Shown: piece by piece, positions 1 to 6,843 of the stretch
How positions within the stretch are numbered: position 1 is the stretch's first letter
Layout: each line of letters starts with the position of its first letter
The notes under the pieces: generated by a model
The model's input: the letters and a program-made list of their open reading frames with translations, nothing else
Told to the model about the DNA's origin: nothing
Database searches by the model: none
Made by a program: the position numbers and the translations under genes
Assembly: GCA_030593665.1 (NCBI GenBank)
Contig: JAUVGS010000013.1
Location: 1-11,763 of the forward strand
Length of the DNA stretch: 11,763 nucleotides
Source of the DNA: Chitinivibrionales bacterium
GTDB taxonomy: Bacteria > Fibrobacterota > Chitinivibrionia > Chitinivibrionales > JANQEN01
Direction: 5' to 3'

Positions 1-710
1 TCATACCTATGAACAATTGCGGCAATTTTATCGATATCGGAGTTAAATATACCGAGTGTATTCGGGTTGGTAAGCATGAGTGCTGCGGTCTGTTCACCGA
101 CCATTTTTTCAAGTGTCTCGGTGTCAAGTACTCCGGTCTCAGTGTTGGTCGGCACTGTTTTTATCGTATACCCGGCTATTGCAGCACTGGATGGGTTGGT
201 ACCGTGAGCTTCATCAGGAATAAGTACTTCTGTTTTTTTGTTGCCTTTTTTACGGTGGTATGCTGCAATAAGCATCATTGCTGTAAGCTCGCCATGGGCA
301 CCGGCCATCGGCTGGAGCGTGAATGCGTCCATACCGCAGATTTCCTGAAGCAACTGTTCAAGTTCATACAGAACACCGAGAGCACCCTGGGTTAAAATAC
401 CGCCATGGCGGAGCTGGGGAAGTAAAGGGTGCAGCGATGCAAAGCCCTCGATACCGGCAAGTTTTTCAGTAATTTTCGGATTATATTTCATGGTGCAAGA
501 ACCCAGCGGGTAAAAGTTAGTATCCACACCATAATTTTTACGTGATAATTCGGTAAAGTGACGGACTACATCCAGTTCTGAAAGTTCACAGAGCCTTAAT
601 TCCGTTGAACGTTTGAATCTATCGGGAATTTCTGTATTAACCGGGACATCGCACTTTGGAAGATGCACACCTCGCCTGCCTGGAATAGATTTTGAATAAA
701 TTATTGCCAT
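1..710 (-). CDS. gcvPB: Glycine dehydrogenase (decarboxylating) subunit 2, P-protein beta subunit, partial
   Basis: This is the N-terminal 236 residues of GcvPB; the gene is cut by the left window edge. With GcvPA it forms the PLP-dependent P protein, which decarboxylates glycine and passes the aminomethyl group to the lipoyl arm of GcvH. Visible family motifs are GSCTMKYNPK at about residues 70-79 and DEAHGTNPSSAA at about 166-177, close to the DSAHGTNPASA block of P proteins. The PLP-binding lysine lies further on, outside the window. The ATG at 710 starts 10 bases inside the end of gcvPA (ATGGCAATAA), which suggests translational coupling. The frame stays open without a stop from 710 to the edge. 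Identification is firm; only completeness is unknown. Confidence 0.95.
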   Translation of the reverse strand, partial: MAIIYSKSIPGRRGVHLPKCDVPVNTEIPDRFKRSTELRLCELSELDVVRHFTELSRKNYGVDTNFYPLGSCTMKYNPKITEKLAGIEGFASLHPLLPQLRHGGILTQGALGVLYELEQLLQEICGMDAFTLQPMAGAHGELTAMMLIAAYHRKKGNKKTEVLIPDEAHGTNPSSAAIAGYTIKTVPTNTETGVLDTETLEKMVGEQTAALMLTNPNTLGIFNSDIDKIAAIVHRY

Positions 711-2038
711 AATGCGTCCTCCAGGGCTTCAGCGAACTGTCCAATCTCATGTTTTGTCCGTTTTTCGGTAACGGCTACCAAAAGAAAATTTTCCATGCCT
801 TTATAATAACGGCCGAGAGGAAAGCCGGCTGCAAATCCCCGTTCAATCATTCTCCCTGCAAGTTCACCGGCATCAATGGGAAGTTCGATAGTAAATTCAT
901 TAAAGGTTGGAAATGATTCCATAACCTGAACTGATGGAATTGCTTTAAAACGTTCCTTTGCATAGTAGGCTTTATTCAGGCAGAGTTGTGCGACCTCAGT
1001 CATACCCTCTTTGCCCAAAAGGCTCAGGTAAACATGAGCACGCAACGCACACAATGCCTGGTTTGTACAGATGTTCGACGTTGCTTTTTCGCGTCTGATA
1101 TGCTGTTCCCGCGCCTGCAGGGTAAGAACAAATCCTTCTCTTCCTTGTGTGTCAACAGTCCGGCCGGCAACACGACCGGGCATTTTTCTGGCGAGCTGTT
1201 TTCTTGTTGCGAGAAAACCAAGGTATGGGCCGCCAAAAGAGAGTGGTATACCCAGTGATTGCCCCTCACCTGTAGCAATATCGGCGCCGATTTCCCCGGG
1301 TGTTTTTAAAAGCGGCAGGGCAAGAGGATAGGTAGACTGAATCACAAGGATGCCCATGGAATGGCATTTATCTGCGATATCAGAGTGATTATCAACCACC
1401 CCGAAGAAATTGGGATTCTGGAGAATGACTGCTGCGGTATGGTCATCAATAGCATTAAAAAGTTTTTTCCGGTCACTGTGACCATGAGAAACACCGATTT
1501 CACAGAAGTCGATTGATAGATTGGAGGTGTATGAATAGAGCATCTTACGGTAAATGGGATTAACCCCGCCGTCCAGGACAATACGGTTCCGTCCGGTCGC
1601 ATGTATTGCCATCTGGCAGGCCTCATACAGGGCAGTACCGCCATCATACAGAGAGGCATTAGCCACTTCCATATCCGTAAGGCGTGCGATATCAGTCTGG
1701 TATTCGTAAATTGCCTGCAGGGTACCCTGTGAAAGTTCAGGCTGATACGGTGTGTAGGCTGTATAAAATTCACTCCGTGATACGATTGCATCGACAGCAG
1801 ATGGTATAAAATGGTCATAGAAACCGCCGCCGAGGAAGCTGATCAGGTGTGAATAATTCCGTGATGCCAGCTTTTCAATAATAGTGGTAACTTCAAGCTC
1901 GGATTTGCCGGGCGGAATAGAAAACGATTTCGGGTAGAGCCGTTTGGGTATATCACTGAAAAGAGCATCGACAGATGAAAGACCGCAGACTTTTAACATG
2001 TCTGCCTGTTGTTGGGGAGTATTAGCGATATAGCTCAT
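701..2038 (-). CDS. gcvPA: Glycine dehydrogenase (decarboxylating) subunit 1, P-protein alpha subunit
   Basis: The 445-residue protein has the usual length of GcvPA, the first half of the split glycine decarboxylase. The N-terminus (MSYIANTPQQQADML, then SSVDALFSDIP) is typical of the family. TAYTPYQPELSQGTLQAIYE lies at 93-112, LYDGGTALYEA at 130-140, SLGIPLSFGGPYLGF at 261-275, and the REKATSNICTNQALCAL block at 316-332. It works with GcvPB in the glycine cleavage complex in the cytoplasm. Its ATG overlaps the gcvH stop by 4 bases (ATGA) and its own stop overlaps the gcvPB start, so the three genes are very likely co-translated. I see no missing key block or frameshift. Confidence 0.97.
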   Translation of the reverse strand: MSYIANTPQQQADMLKVCGLSSVDALFSDIPKRLYPKSFSIPPGKSELEVTTIIEKLASRNYSHLISFLGGGFYDHFIPSAVDAIVSRSEFYTAYTPYQPELSQGTLQAIYEYQTDIARLTDMEVANASLYDGGTALYEACQMAIHATGRNRIVLDGGVNPIYRKMLYSYTSNLSIDFCEIGVSHGHSDRKKLFNAIDDHTAAVILQNPNFFGVVDNHSDIADKCHSMGILVIQSTYPLALPLLKTPGEIGADIATGEGQSLGIPLSFGGPYLGFLATRKQLARKMPGRVAGRTVDTQGREGFVLTLQAREQHIRREKATSNICTNQALCALRAHVYLSLLGKEGMTEVAQLCLNKAYYAKERFKAIPSVQVMESFPTFNEFTIELPIDAGELAGRMIERGFAAGFPLGRYYKGMENFLLVAVTEKRTKHEIGQFAEALEDALWQ

Positions 2039-2418
2039 GCATTACTTTCCAGATATGTTTCGTATGCCTGTGCATCCATTAGCGTGTCAAGTTCACTCAA
2101 ATCAATATCCCTGATTTTGAACATCCAGCCTTTTTCATAAGGCGAAGAATTTATAATTTCAGGGGCCGAAACAAGTTCGGAATTGACTTCTGTAATAGTG
2201 CCCGAAACAGTGGCATTGATGTCGCTTGCCGCCTTAACGGATTCGATAACACAACACTCCTTTCCTTTAACTACCGTGGCACCTGCCTCAGGCAGTTCGA
2301 CATAGGTAATATCACCCAGTGCATCCTGTGCGTGGTCGGTGATACCGATAACAGCAGTGTCTCCTTCAACTTTTACCCATTCGTGTGATTCCATGTATTT
2401 TCTGTCGTCAGGGATCAT
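2035..2418 (-). CDS. gcvH: Glycine cleavage system H protein (lipoyl carrier)
   Basis: The 127-residue protein matches the normal length of GcvH, the lipoylated shuttle between the P, T and L proteins. The lipoyl attachment site is Lys62 in CCVIESVKAASD, preceded by ITDHAQDALGDITYVELPEAG. The C-terminal SAPEIINSSPYEKGWMFKI block (about 84-102) is the conserved family tail. An AAGGAG ribosome binding site at 2428-2433 sits 9 bases before the ATG at 2418 and fixes the start. A 77-base gap without a clear terminator separates it from gcvT upstream, and it overlaps gcvPA by 4 bases downstream. Activity requires lipoylation enzymes that are not in this window. Confidence 0.97.
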   Translation of the reverse strand: MIPDDRKYMESHEWVKVEGDTAVIGITDHAQDALGDITYVELPEAGATVVKGKECCVIESVKAASDINATVSGTITEVNSELVSAPEIINSSPYEKGWMFKIRDIDLSELDTLMDAQAYETYLESNA

Positions 2419-2495
2419 GTTTCATTTCTCCTTATTTGTTTTAATTTTATCGCTACTATTACAGTACAATGTCACTAAGTTTAATGTTCTGAGAA

Positions 2496-3608
2496 TTATA
2501 AAAAGTCTGATAATGTTTTTTTTACGGTACCATTTTTATATAAAGGAAGCTCGCATATCACAGCCTTCATTTCCTGTCTGTGAGCACTGATGATTATTTC
2601 TGTTCCGGGAACAGTGTATTCATTCTTTACATAACCCAGTGCGATTGATTTTTCCAATGAAGGAGAGAAGCTGCCACTGGTAACCATACCAATGTTTATT
2701 CTATTTTCAGAAAGGATTGTATCTCCATTGCGTGCCGTACTGAGATCTTCGAGAATAATACCAACCAGTTTTGATGTGCCGGTGGTTGGGTCGAGTACCT
2801 TGTCGGAATCGATAAATGTTTTATCGCCTGCTATTGCCCATGTATATCCCGTTTCTGACGGATAGTGTTCAGTATTAAGTTCCTGTCCGTATGCCGGGTA
2901 TCCCATTTCGAGGCGAAGGGTATCCCGACAGCCAAGGCCGGCAGGGGATGCACCGTAGTTCATGCATTGATACCAGAATGAGTTTGCAATATCGCATGGA
3001 CAGAAAATTTCAAAACCTATCTCACCGGTATATCCGGTTCTACTAATCAGCAATTTAGTGTTTTTATAGTATCGATAGGTAAAGTGAAAGTAAGGCAGTT
3101 CCTCAATTGGTGCATCAAGAAGTTTGGATAAAATCGGTGGTGAAGCCGGTCCCTGCAGGTCGATTTTAGCGGTAATATCTGATATGTCTGTAACTGAAGT
3201 ACTTTCTGATGAGTTCTTTTTAATCCAATCAATATCATAGTGTTGCGCCGCTGAATTGACAACCATTATAAACTTGTTTTCAGCGATACGATAAATAATT
3301 TGATCATCAATAATACCTCCCTGTTCGTTACAGATAAAGCCATATCTGCATTGCCCGATGTTTAAACTGCCAACAGAGCAGGTGAGAATTTTTTCCAGGT
3401 CCTCGCATACCTTATCCCCGCTGAGACGGATTTTACCCATATGACAGGTCTCGAATAGTGAAACAGATTCACGGGTTGCTTTGTGTTCTTTAACAATCCC
3501 TTTATATTGAAGCGGCATTAAAAAGCCGCTGAAATAGTCAAGTTTAGCTTTTAGTGACAGGTGGGTCGGATAGAGAACTGTTTTTCTTGATGATTTTTTA
3601 GTACACAT
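2496..3608 (-). CDS. gcvT: Glycine cleavage system T protein (aminomethyltransferase)
   Basis: The 370-residue protein is the size of GcvT, which moves the aminomethyl carbon from GcvH to tetrahydrofolate and releases ammonia. RKTVLYPTHLSLKAKLDYFS (9-28) matches the family N-terminus. GGIIDDQIIYR (97-107) carries the aspartate pair that aligns with the folate-binding Asp of the family. RTGYTGEIGFE (190-200) and GLGCRDTLRLEMGYPAYGQ (224-242) are also present. The common SHMG turn reads CHMG (55-58), a mild divergence. ATG at 3608 is the only plausible start, because an in-frame TGA lies a short way upstream without another start codon. No Shine-Dalgarno sequence is visible; the leader just before the ATG is the 13-bp direct repeat discussed elsewhere. 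It is the first gene of the gcv operon. Confidence 0.95.
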   Translation of the reverse strand: MCTKKSSRKTVLYPTHLSLKAKLDYFSGFLMPLQYKGIVKEHKATRESVSLFETCHMGKIRLSGDKVCEDLEKILTCSVGSLNIGQCRYGFICNEQGGIIDDQIIYRIAENKFIMVVNSAAQHYDIDWIKKNSSESTSVTDISDITAKIDLQGPASPPILSKLLDAPIEELPYFHFTYRYYKNTKLLISRTGYTGEIGFEIFCPCDIANSFWYQCMNYGASPAGLGCRDTLRLEMGYPAYGQELNTEHYPSETGYTWAIAGDKTFIDSDKVLDPTTGTSKLVGIILEDLSTARNGDTILSENRINIGMVTSGSFSPSLEKSIALGYVKNEYTVPGTEIIISAHRQEMKAVICELPLYKNGTVKKTLSDFL

Positions 3609-3612
3609 TCTG

Positions 3613-3846
3613 ATATACCAAAAGGGTAATTGTTTACAGGTTCAGAGGTTCGGGGTTCAGAGTTCACAGGTTCCGAGTTCAGGGATTCAGAGGTTCAAAT
3701 TTCTGACAACGGACTTTCATCTTTTGACTTTTAACTTTCGTCTTCCAATTTCCTTCTATTTCACCACAATCATCAACCGGGAACCTTTTAACCCCGAACC
3801 TGTGAACGGTCACTAAATGTCTTTCGCGTATCAATATACCAAAAGG
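3613..3846. repeat. Inverted-repeat element flanked by a 13-bp direct repeat
   Basis: A perfect 13-base direct repeat, ATATACCAAAAGG, lies at 3613-3625 and 3834-3846. Between the copies are inverted arms GTTCAGAGGTTCGGGGTT (3640-3657) and AACCCCGAACCTGTGAAC (3790-3807), which are complementary at 17 of 18 positions. The left arm continues as a degenerate tandem repeat of GGTTCAG-like units to about 3697; the middle is a pyrimidine-biased stretch (about 3715-3770). No coding potential is convincing. The layout resembles a small non-autonomous insertion with a target-site duplication, but the arms are not at the very ends of the flanked segment, so this class is an inference. Confidence 0.6.
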
Positions 3847-3886
3847 CATCTTTTGAGTAAAGTGTATTTCGCGCATATTTTTATAC

Positions 3887-3892
3887 ATTATA
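3887..3892 (-). promoter_or_regulatory. Possible -10 box for gcvT
   Basis: The palindromic sequence ATTATAAT at 3887-3894 gives a TATAAT hexamer on either strand in the gap between the divergent gcvT and the plus-strand gene at 4005. On the minus strand no -35 box at ideal spacing is evident (TTGTTT is 19 bases away). It is the best AT-rich promoter candidate upstream of the repeat element, but weak. If correct, the repeat element would be transcribed in the gcvT leader. Confidence 0.22.
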
Positions 3893-3939
3893 ATGTGGGT
3901 GTCAGCGCGTAAAACAATATTATAAGCAACAACATTGTA

Positions 3940-3968
3940 TTGTATTCCGCCCCGTAATATTTTAGTAT
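3940..3968 (+). promoter_or_regulatory. Candidate sigma70-type promoter for the secreted coiled-coil protein
   Basis: TTGTAT at 3940-3945 and TAGTAT at 3963-3968 are separated by 17 bases. A start of transcription near 3975 would leave a leader of about 30 bases carrying the strong AAGGAGG ribosome binding site at 3991-3997. This is pattern matching only. Confidence 0.4.
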
Positions 3969-4004
3969 GGTAATAATCATATCACTTTTTAAGGAGGCGG
4001 GAAT

Positions 4005-4625
4005 ATGTATAGACAAAAAGGAATGAGAATAGTACTTGTTGCAATGATATGTTCACTCTGTTGTATCTTTACGAGTGATGTGTTTGCACAGTCAAAGAAG
4101 AGGGTAAGTAACCTTGAGAAACGTATTACCACTCTTGAAAAACGAGTCAGGCAACTTGAAGAACGTCTTGAAAAGGCATTGAATCCTGCCAAATATTCAG
4201 GGCAGAAGGCAAAGAAGGTTACTGCAAGCCCAAAGAGAACGGGGGTAACCTTTATTAAATCGCCTTTGCGAGGCAAGCTCGTGCGTAAAAATCTGAAACT
4301 TGCCGGAGCCGGTGAAGTTGATGACAACCTTGCTCTATTGATAACTTTTAAGAATGAAGGCGCTGCCGGTATAGTTTCCTTTAAAGGTGATATCATTTTT
4401 AAAGATGTGTATGCAGACAGTATTCTGAGTTTTTCTGCTGAAATTGAAAAGGCAATACCCGCAGGGATGAGTAATACCTGGTTTGGAGGAATTCCTTATG
4501 ATGCCGGAAATTCCAGCCATCGCAAGCTGTTGGATACGAGTGTCGACAGGATAAAAATTATAGTCAGACCGGAGGTTATTGTTTTTTCCGACGGGACAAT
4601 GAAATCGTATAAGAAGAAAAAATGA
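4005..4625 (+). CDS. Secreted coiled-coil protein of unknown function
   Basis: The 206-residue protein starts with a signal peptide: basic MYRQKGMR, a hydrophobic stretch to about residue 22, and a likely signal peptidase I site at VFA-QS (after Ala28). There is no standard lipobox despite several cysteines. Residues 33-59 form a short coiled coil with repeated LEKR/LEER heptads. A Lys/Ser/Pro-rich linker follows, then from about 95 a predicted beta-sandwich-like region with a WFGGIPYDAG segment at 159-168 and a lysine-rich tail (SYKKKK). The AAGGAGG ribosome binding site 7 bases upstream fixes the start. It is transcribed alone, divergent from gcvT and convergent with the gene at 4703. The coiled coil suggests oligomerisation outside the cytoplasm. 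I do not recognise the family. Confidence 0.85.
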   Translation: MYRQKGMRIVLVAMICSLCCIFTSDVFAQSKKRVSNLEKRITTLEKRVRQLEERLEKALNPAKYSGQKAKKVTASPKRTGVTFIKSPLRGKLVRKNLKLAGAGEVDDNLALLITFKNEGAAGIVSFKGDIIFKDVYADSILSFSAEIEKAIPAGMSNTWFGGIPYDAGNSSHRKLLDTSVDRIKIIVRPEVIVFSDGTMKSYKKKK

Positions 4626-4633
4626 TGTAGTCA

Positions 4634-4693
4634 TTCACGGGTTCAGGGTTAACGTAATTCACTTATTTTAAACCTTATGAACCTGTGAACGGT
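4634..4693. repeat. Second, shorter inverted repeat of the GGTTCAG family between convergent genes
   Basis: TTCACGGGTTCA (4634-4645) and TGAACCTGTGAA (4678-4689) are complementary at 11 of 12 positions. The right half contains the 15-mer GAACCTGTGAACGGT (4679-4693), which is identical to 3796-3810 in the element upstream of gcvT. It lies 9 bases after the stop of the plus-strand gene and just before the end of the minus-strand gene at 4703. It could act as a two-way transcription end, although no U-tract is present. No target-site duplication is evident here. Confidence 0.6.
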
Positions 4694-4702
4694 TAAAAAT
4701 AA

Positions 4703-6004
4703 TTAGTAACCTGTTTCCCCTTTTCTTACCGGGATATCGAAAATACCAAGTAAATTCGTCTTGTCAATAGACTGCATTTCTTTTCCCACAGACCACGCTG
4801 TTATTATTTCTATCGGTTTATTGTGATAGAGCGTTCTTCCCTCACTTCTGAAAAGTGATATTCCTTCTTCCTGACCGGTGTAAATTAAATGAAAGGGATT
4901 TTTTATCCATTCAATACTAATAGTGCTCACGCTATTTTTACCCTTGAATACATTCTCTGAAATTTGTTCCAGTGGTGTTTTGTTTTCCAGACGAAATTCG
5001 ATATGCGAGAGCACAATGTCTTCCGTTTCAGGTTGTATGACATCTATTCTGTAAATAGTTTTATTAACTATCTGTATTACGACAGTCCAGGTAAGCTTTT
5101 TACCGTTTTTTGTCGAGCAGGTATAATCTAACCGTTCACCCATGAATTTTGGACGTTCTATAGGTGTCCTGTCGATTAATGCTATCGGCTTTATTTGTTC
5201 TTTTTCGCTGAAAATCGTCAGGCCTGACCGACCTTCGCAGCAAAGAGTGTAGAAGGGGTGAGGTATTTTGTGCCGACATTGCGGCATAATAATACAGACA
5301 GGAGGGGATATAATTTTGTATAAGGTTACCTGTGTTCTTGTTTCACGCTCTTCAGATTCAATCTCCCATACGTATTGATGTATAAGACCGGAATGCTCCC
5401 ATTCAAGGCGTTGATCCTGAATACCTTCGGTTTTCTGAGCACATAACCATGCACTTTGCAGGTATCCCAGTATTGTCGAAAGCTCAGTATCCGGGGTAGA
5501 GTGCATTGATTTTTTAAGAAGGTTGAAATAGAGATGCGCCGCACGTTTGGCACGGTTTTCAAAGGCATTTGGGCACCAGCCGACATGCATACAGGATTCT
5601 ATAATAAAACAGGACATGGCATAACTTAATGCAGCGTTCTTATTAAAGATTGTAATTCGTTTTGGTGTCACTGCATGACAGAGGAAGGTCATCAGTTCTG
5701 CACCATTGCGCTTATCTGGTGATAAAACAGGAGAGCTATTGGTAGTATCGAACAGATTAGCGAGTGCTTTATGAATTGTATGAAATAGAATGGAAAAGAA
5801 ATGCTTATTATTTTGATTGAGAATTGACGGTAGAGTGAGAGAGGAATCCTGCACAAGCTGTGAAAGGAAAAATGATACTGCTCTGAATGCAGCATCATTT
5901 ACCGTAATATCCGGTTTTGTTAATTGGATGGGCAGAGTATCTGAAACATGTGGTACCGTTTCAATAATATCCCTGGCGAGGTATTTATAAGCACTTGAAT
6001 TCAT
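4703..6004 (-). CDS. Uncharacterised 433-residue protein
   Basis: I do not recognise this protein. It has no signal peptide and no clear membrane segment, so it is probably cytoplasmic. Residues 1 to about 205 look mainly helical and contain several cysteines (for example CMHVGWCPN at about 137-145). Residues from about 215 onward look beta-rich with alternating hydrophobic strands, for example WTVVIQIVNKTIYRIDV and EDIVLSHIEFRLENK. Such a helical N-terminal half followed by a beta-sheet half is reminiscent of some carbohydrate-active enzymes, but no catalytic motif supports that. The ATG at 6004 follows the DJ-1 family gene by 19 bases, so the two are likely co-transcribed. Its ribosome binding site is weak. 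It ends beside the second GGTTCAG repeat. Confidence 0.8.
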   Translation of the reverse strand: MNSSAYKYLARDIIETVPHVSDTLPIQLTKPDITVNDAAFRAVSFFLSQLVQDSSLTLPSILNQNNKHFFSILFHTIHKALANLFDTTNSSPVLSPDKRNGAELMTFLCHAVTPKRITIFNKNAALSYAMSCFIIESCMHVGWCPNAFENRAKRAAHLYFNLLKKSMHSTPDTELSTILGYLQSAWLCAQKTEGIQDQRLEWEHSGLIHQYVWEIESEERETRTQVTLYKIISPPVCIIMPQCRHKIPHPFYTLCCEGRSGLTIFSEKEQIKPIALIDRTPIERPKFMGERLDYTCSTKNGKKLTWTVVIQIVNKTIYRIDVIQPETEDIVLSHIEFRLENKTPLEQISENVFKGKNSVSTISIEWIKNPFHLIYTGQEEGISLFRSEGRTLYHNKPIEIITAWSVGKEMQSIDKTNLLGIFDIPVRKGETGY

Positions 6005-6023
6005 TGTAGATGCGTCAATCTCT

Positions 6024-6578
6024 TTACAAACTGCCTGAATATACGATTTTTAATGCCATAGCCTCTGCTTCTCCCTTGCTTAACAGGTATTCTATCATTT
6101 TCAGGGCAAAAGAGATGGCTGTTCCTACCCCGCTGCCGGTAATGATATTAATATCCTGTACTACCGGATCTTTAGTAAAAGTGCCGCTGCCGATTTTTTC
6201 TTCAACACCGGGATAACAGGTATAATTCTTTCCTTCAAGGATACCTGCTTTATCGAGCACCAATGGTGCCGCGCATATAGCCGCACAAAGAAATCCCTTT
6301 TCATTTGCGTTACGCACAATATTCAGTACCGTTTCAGATTCTGCAAGCCAGGTGGTTCCAGGCATACCTCCGGGTAAAATAACACCGTCAATATCACCTG
6401 AGAATTCTTCCAATAAAATATCTGCCTTAATCGTGATATTGTGTGCGCCGGTTATTTCAGTGCTGCCGAGACCGGCAACAGTGACTTCAATGTTAGCACG
6501 TCTGAGCAAATCAACCTGGGTTACCGCTTCAACTTCTTCATGGCCCTGCGCGAGAATGAGTAATACTTTTTTAGGCAT
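6024..6578 (-). CDS. DJ-1/PfpI/ThiJ-family protein (YajL-like)
   Basis: The 184-residue protein has the full length of the DJ-1 family. The N-terminal KKVLLILAQGHEEVEAVTQV contains Glu17, which aligns with the conserved Glu18 of human DJ-1. Cys102 in AAICAAPLVL sits in the nucleophile elbow that carries the reactive, oxidisable cysteine. CYPGVEEKI (121-129) and TGSGVGTAISFALK (147-160) are the usual later motifs; the His126 position of DJ-1 is Tyr here, as in many bacterial members. Family members act as chaperones or glyoxalase/deglycase-type enzymes and in redox stress; the exact activity is debated and cannot be read here. An AAAGGA ribosome binding site at 6587-6592 supports the ATG at 6578. 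It is followed at 19 bases by the uncharacterised 433-residue gene. Confidence 0.93.
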   Translation of the reverse strand: MPKKVLLILAQGHEEVEAVTQVDLLRRANIEVTVAGLGSTEITGAHNITIKADILLEEFSGDIDGVILPGGMPGTTWLAESETVLNIVRNANEKGFLCAAICAAPLVLDKAGILEGKNYTCYPGVEEKIGSGTFTKDPVVQDINIITGSGVGTAISFALKMIEYLLSKGEAEAMALKIVYSGSL

Positions 6579-6743
6579 GTTTTTGTTCCTTTCTCATGGA
6601 TAACTTAGTACACGTGTTGATAAATATACAGCTGCTTTTTATTGTCCTCTTCCTCGGTCAAAACAAGTCGATAGCATGCTCTTTCATCGCATTCGAACTG
6701 GCACTTTGCTTTCATTCCGTTCCTCGAAAGATCAATCAAAATC

Positions 6744-6773
6744 CGAGGACGAGGACGAGAACGAGAACGACAA
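6744..6773. repeat. Degenerate hexamer tandem repeat (CGAGGA/CGAGAA)
   Basis: Five hexamers follow each other: CGAGGA, CGAGGA, CGAGAA, CGAGAA, CGACAA. An upstream TCCTCG at 6721-6726 is complementary to the first unit and could form a hairpin. The repeat lies in the 265-base gap between the DJ-1 gene and the esterase gene. The small open frame across it gives only an Arg/Ser/Pro repeat, so I treat it as non-coding. Confidence 0.7.
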
Positions 6774-6794
6774 TAAATCATGATACTTTTTAGA

Positions 6795-6816
6795 ACAAGA
6801 CCACTTAGTGTCTTGT
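6795..6816. terminator. Hairpin downstream of the interrupted esterase gene
   Basis: ACAAGA pairs with TCTTGT and, after one bulged C, CAC pairs with GTG around a TTA loop, giving a nine-pair stem 28 bases past the esterase stop. It may mark the 3-prime end of that transcript, but no clear U-tract follows on the minus strand. A protein-binding palindrome is an alternative. Confidence 0.35.
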
Positions 6817-6843
6817 CTTTACGGCCTGAATAGTTACAAAATA

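Noticed and set aside
9..395. Plus-strand open frame of 128 residues
   Set aside because: It lies antisense to gcvPB, whose conserved motifs on the minus strand are clear; the product resembles nothing known.
3636..3697. CRISPR-like array in the GGTTCAG repeats
   Set aside because: Units are 7-10 bases, degenerate and contiguous, with no unique spacers and no cas genes.
3609..4004. Glycine riboswitch upstream of gcvT
   Set aside because: I saw no tandem aptamer-like conserved core; the region is filled by the GGTTCAG repeat element and AT-rich sequence.
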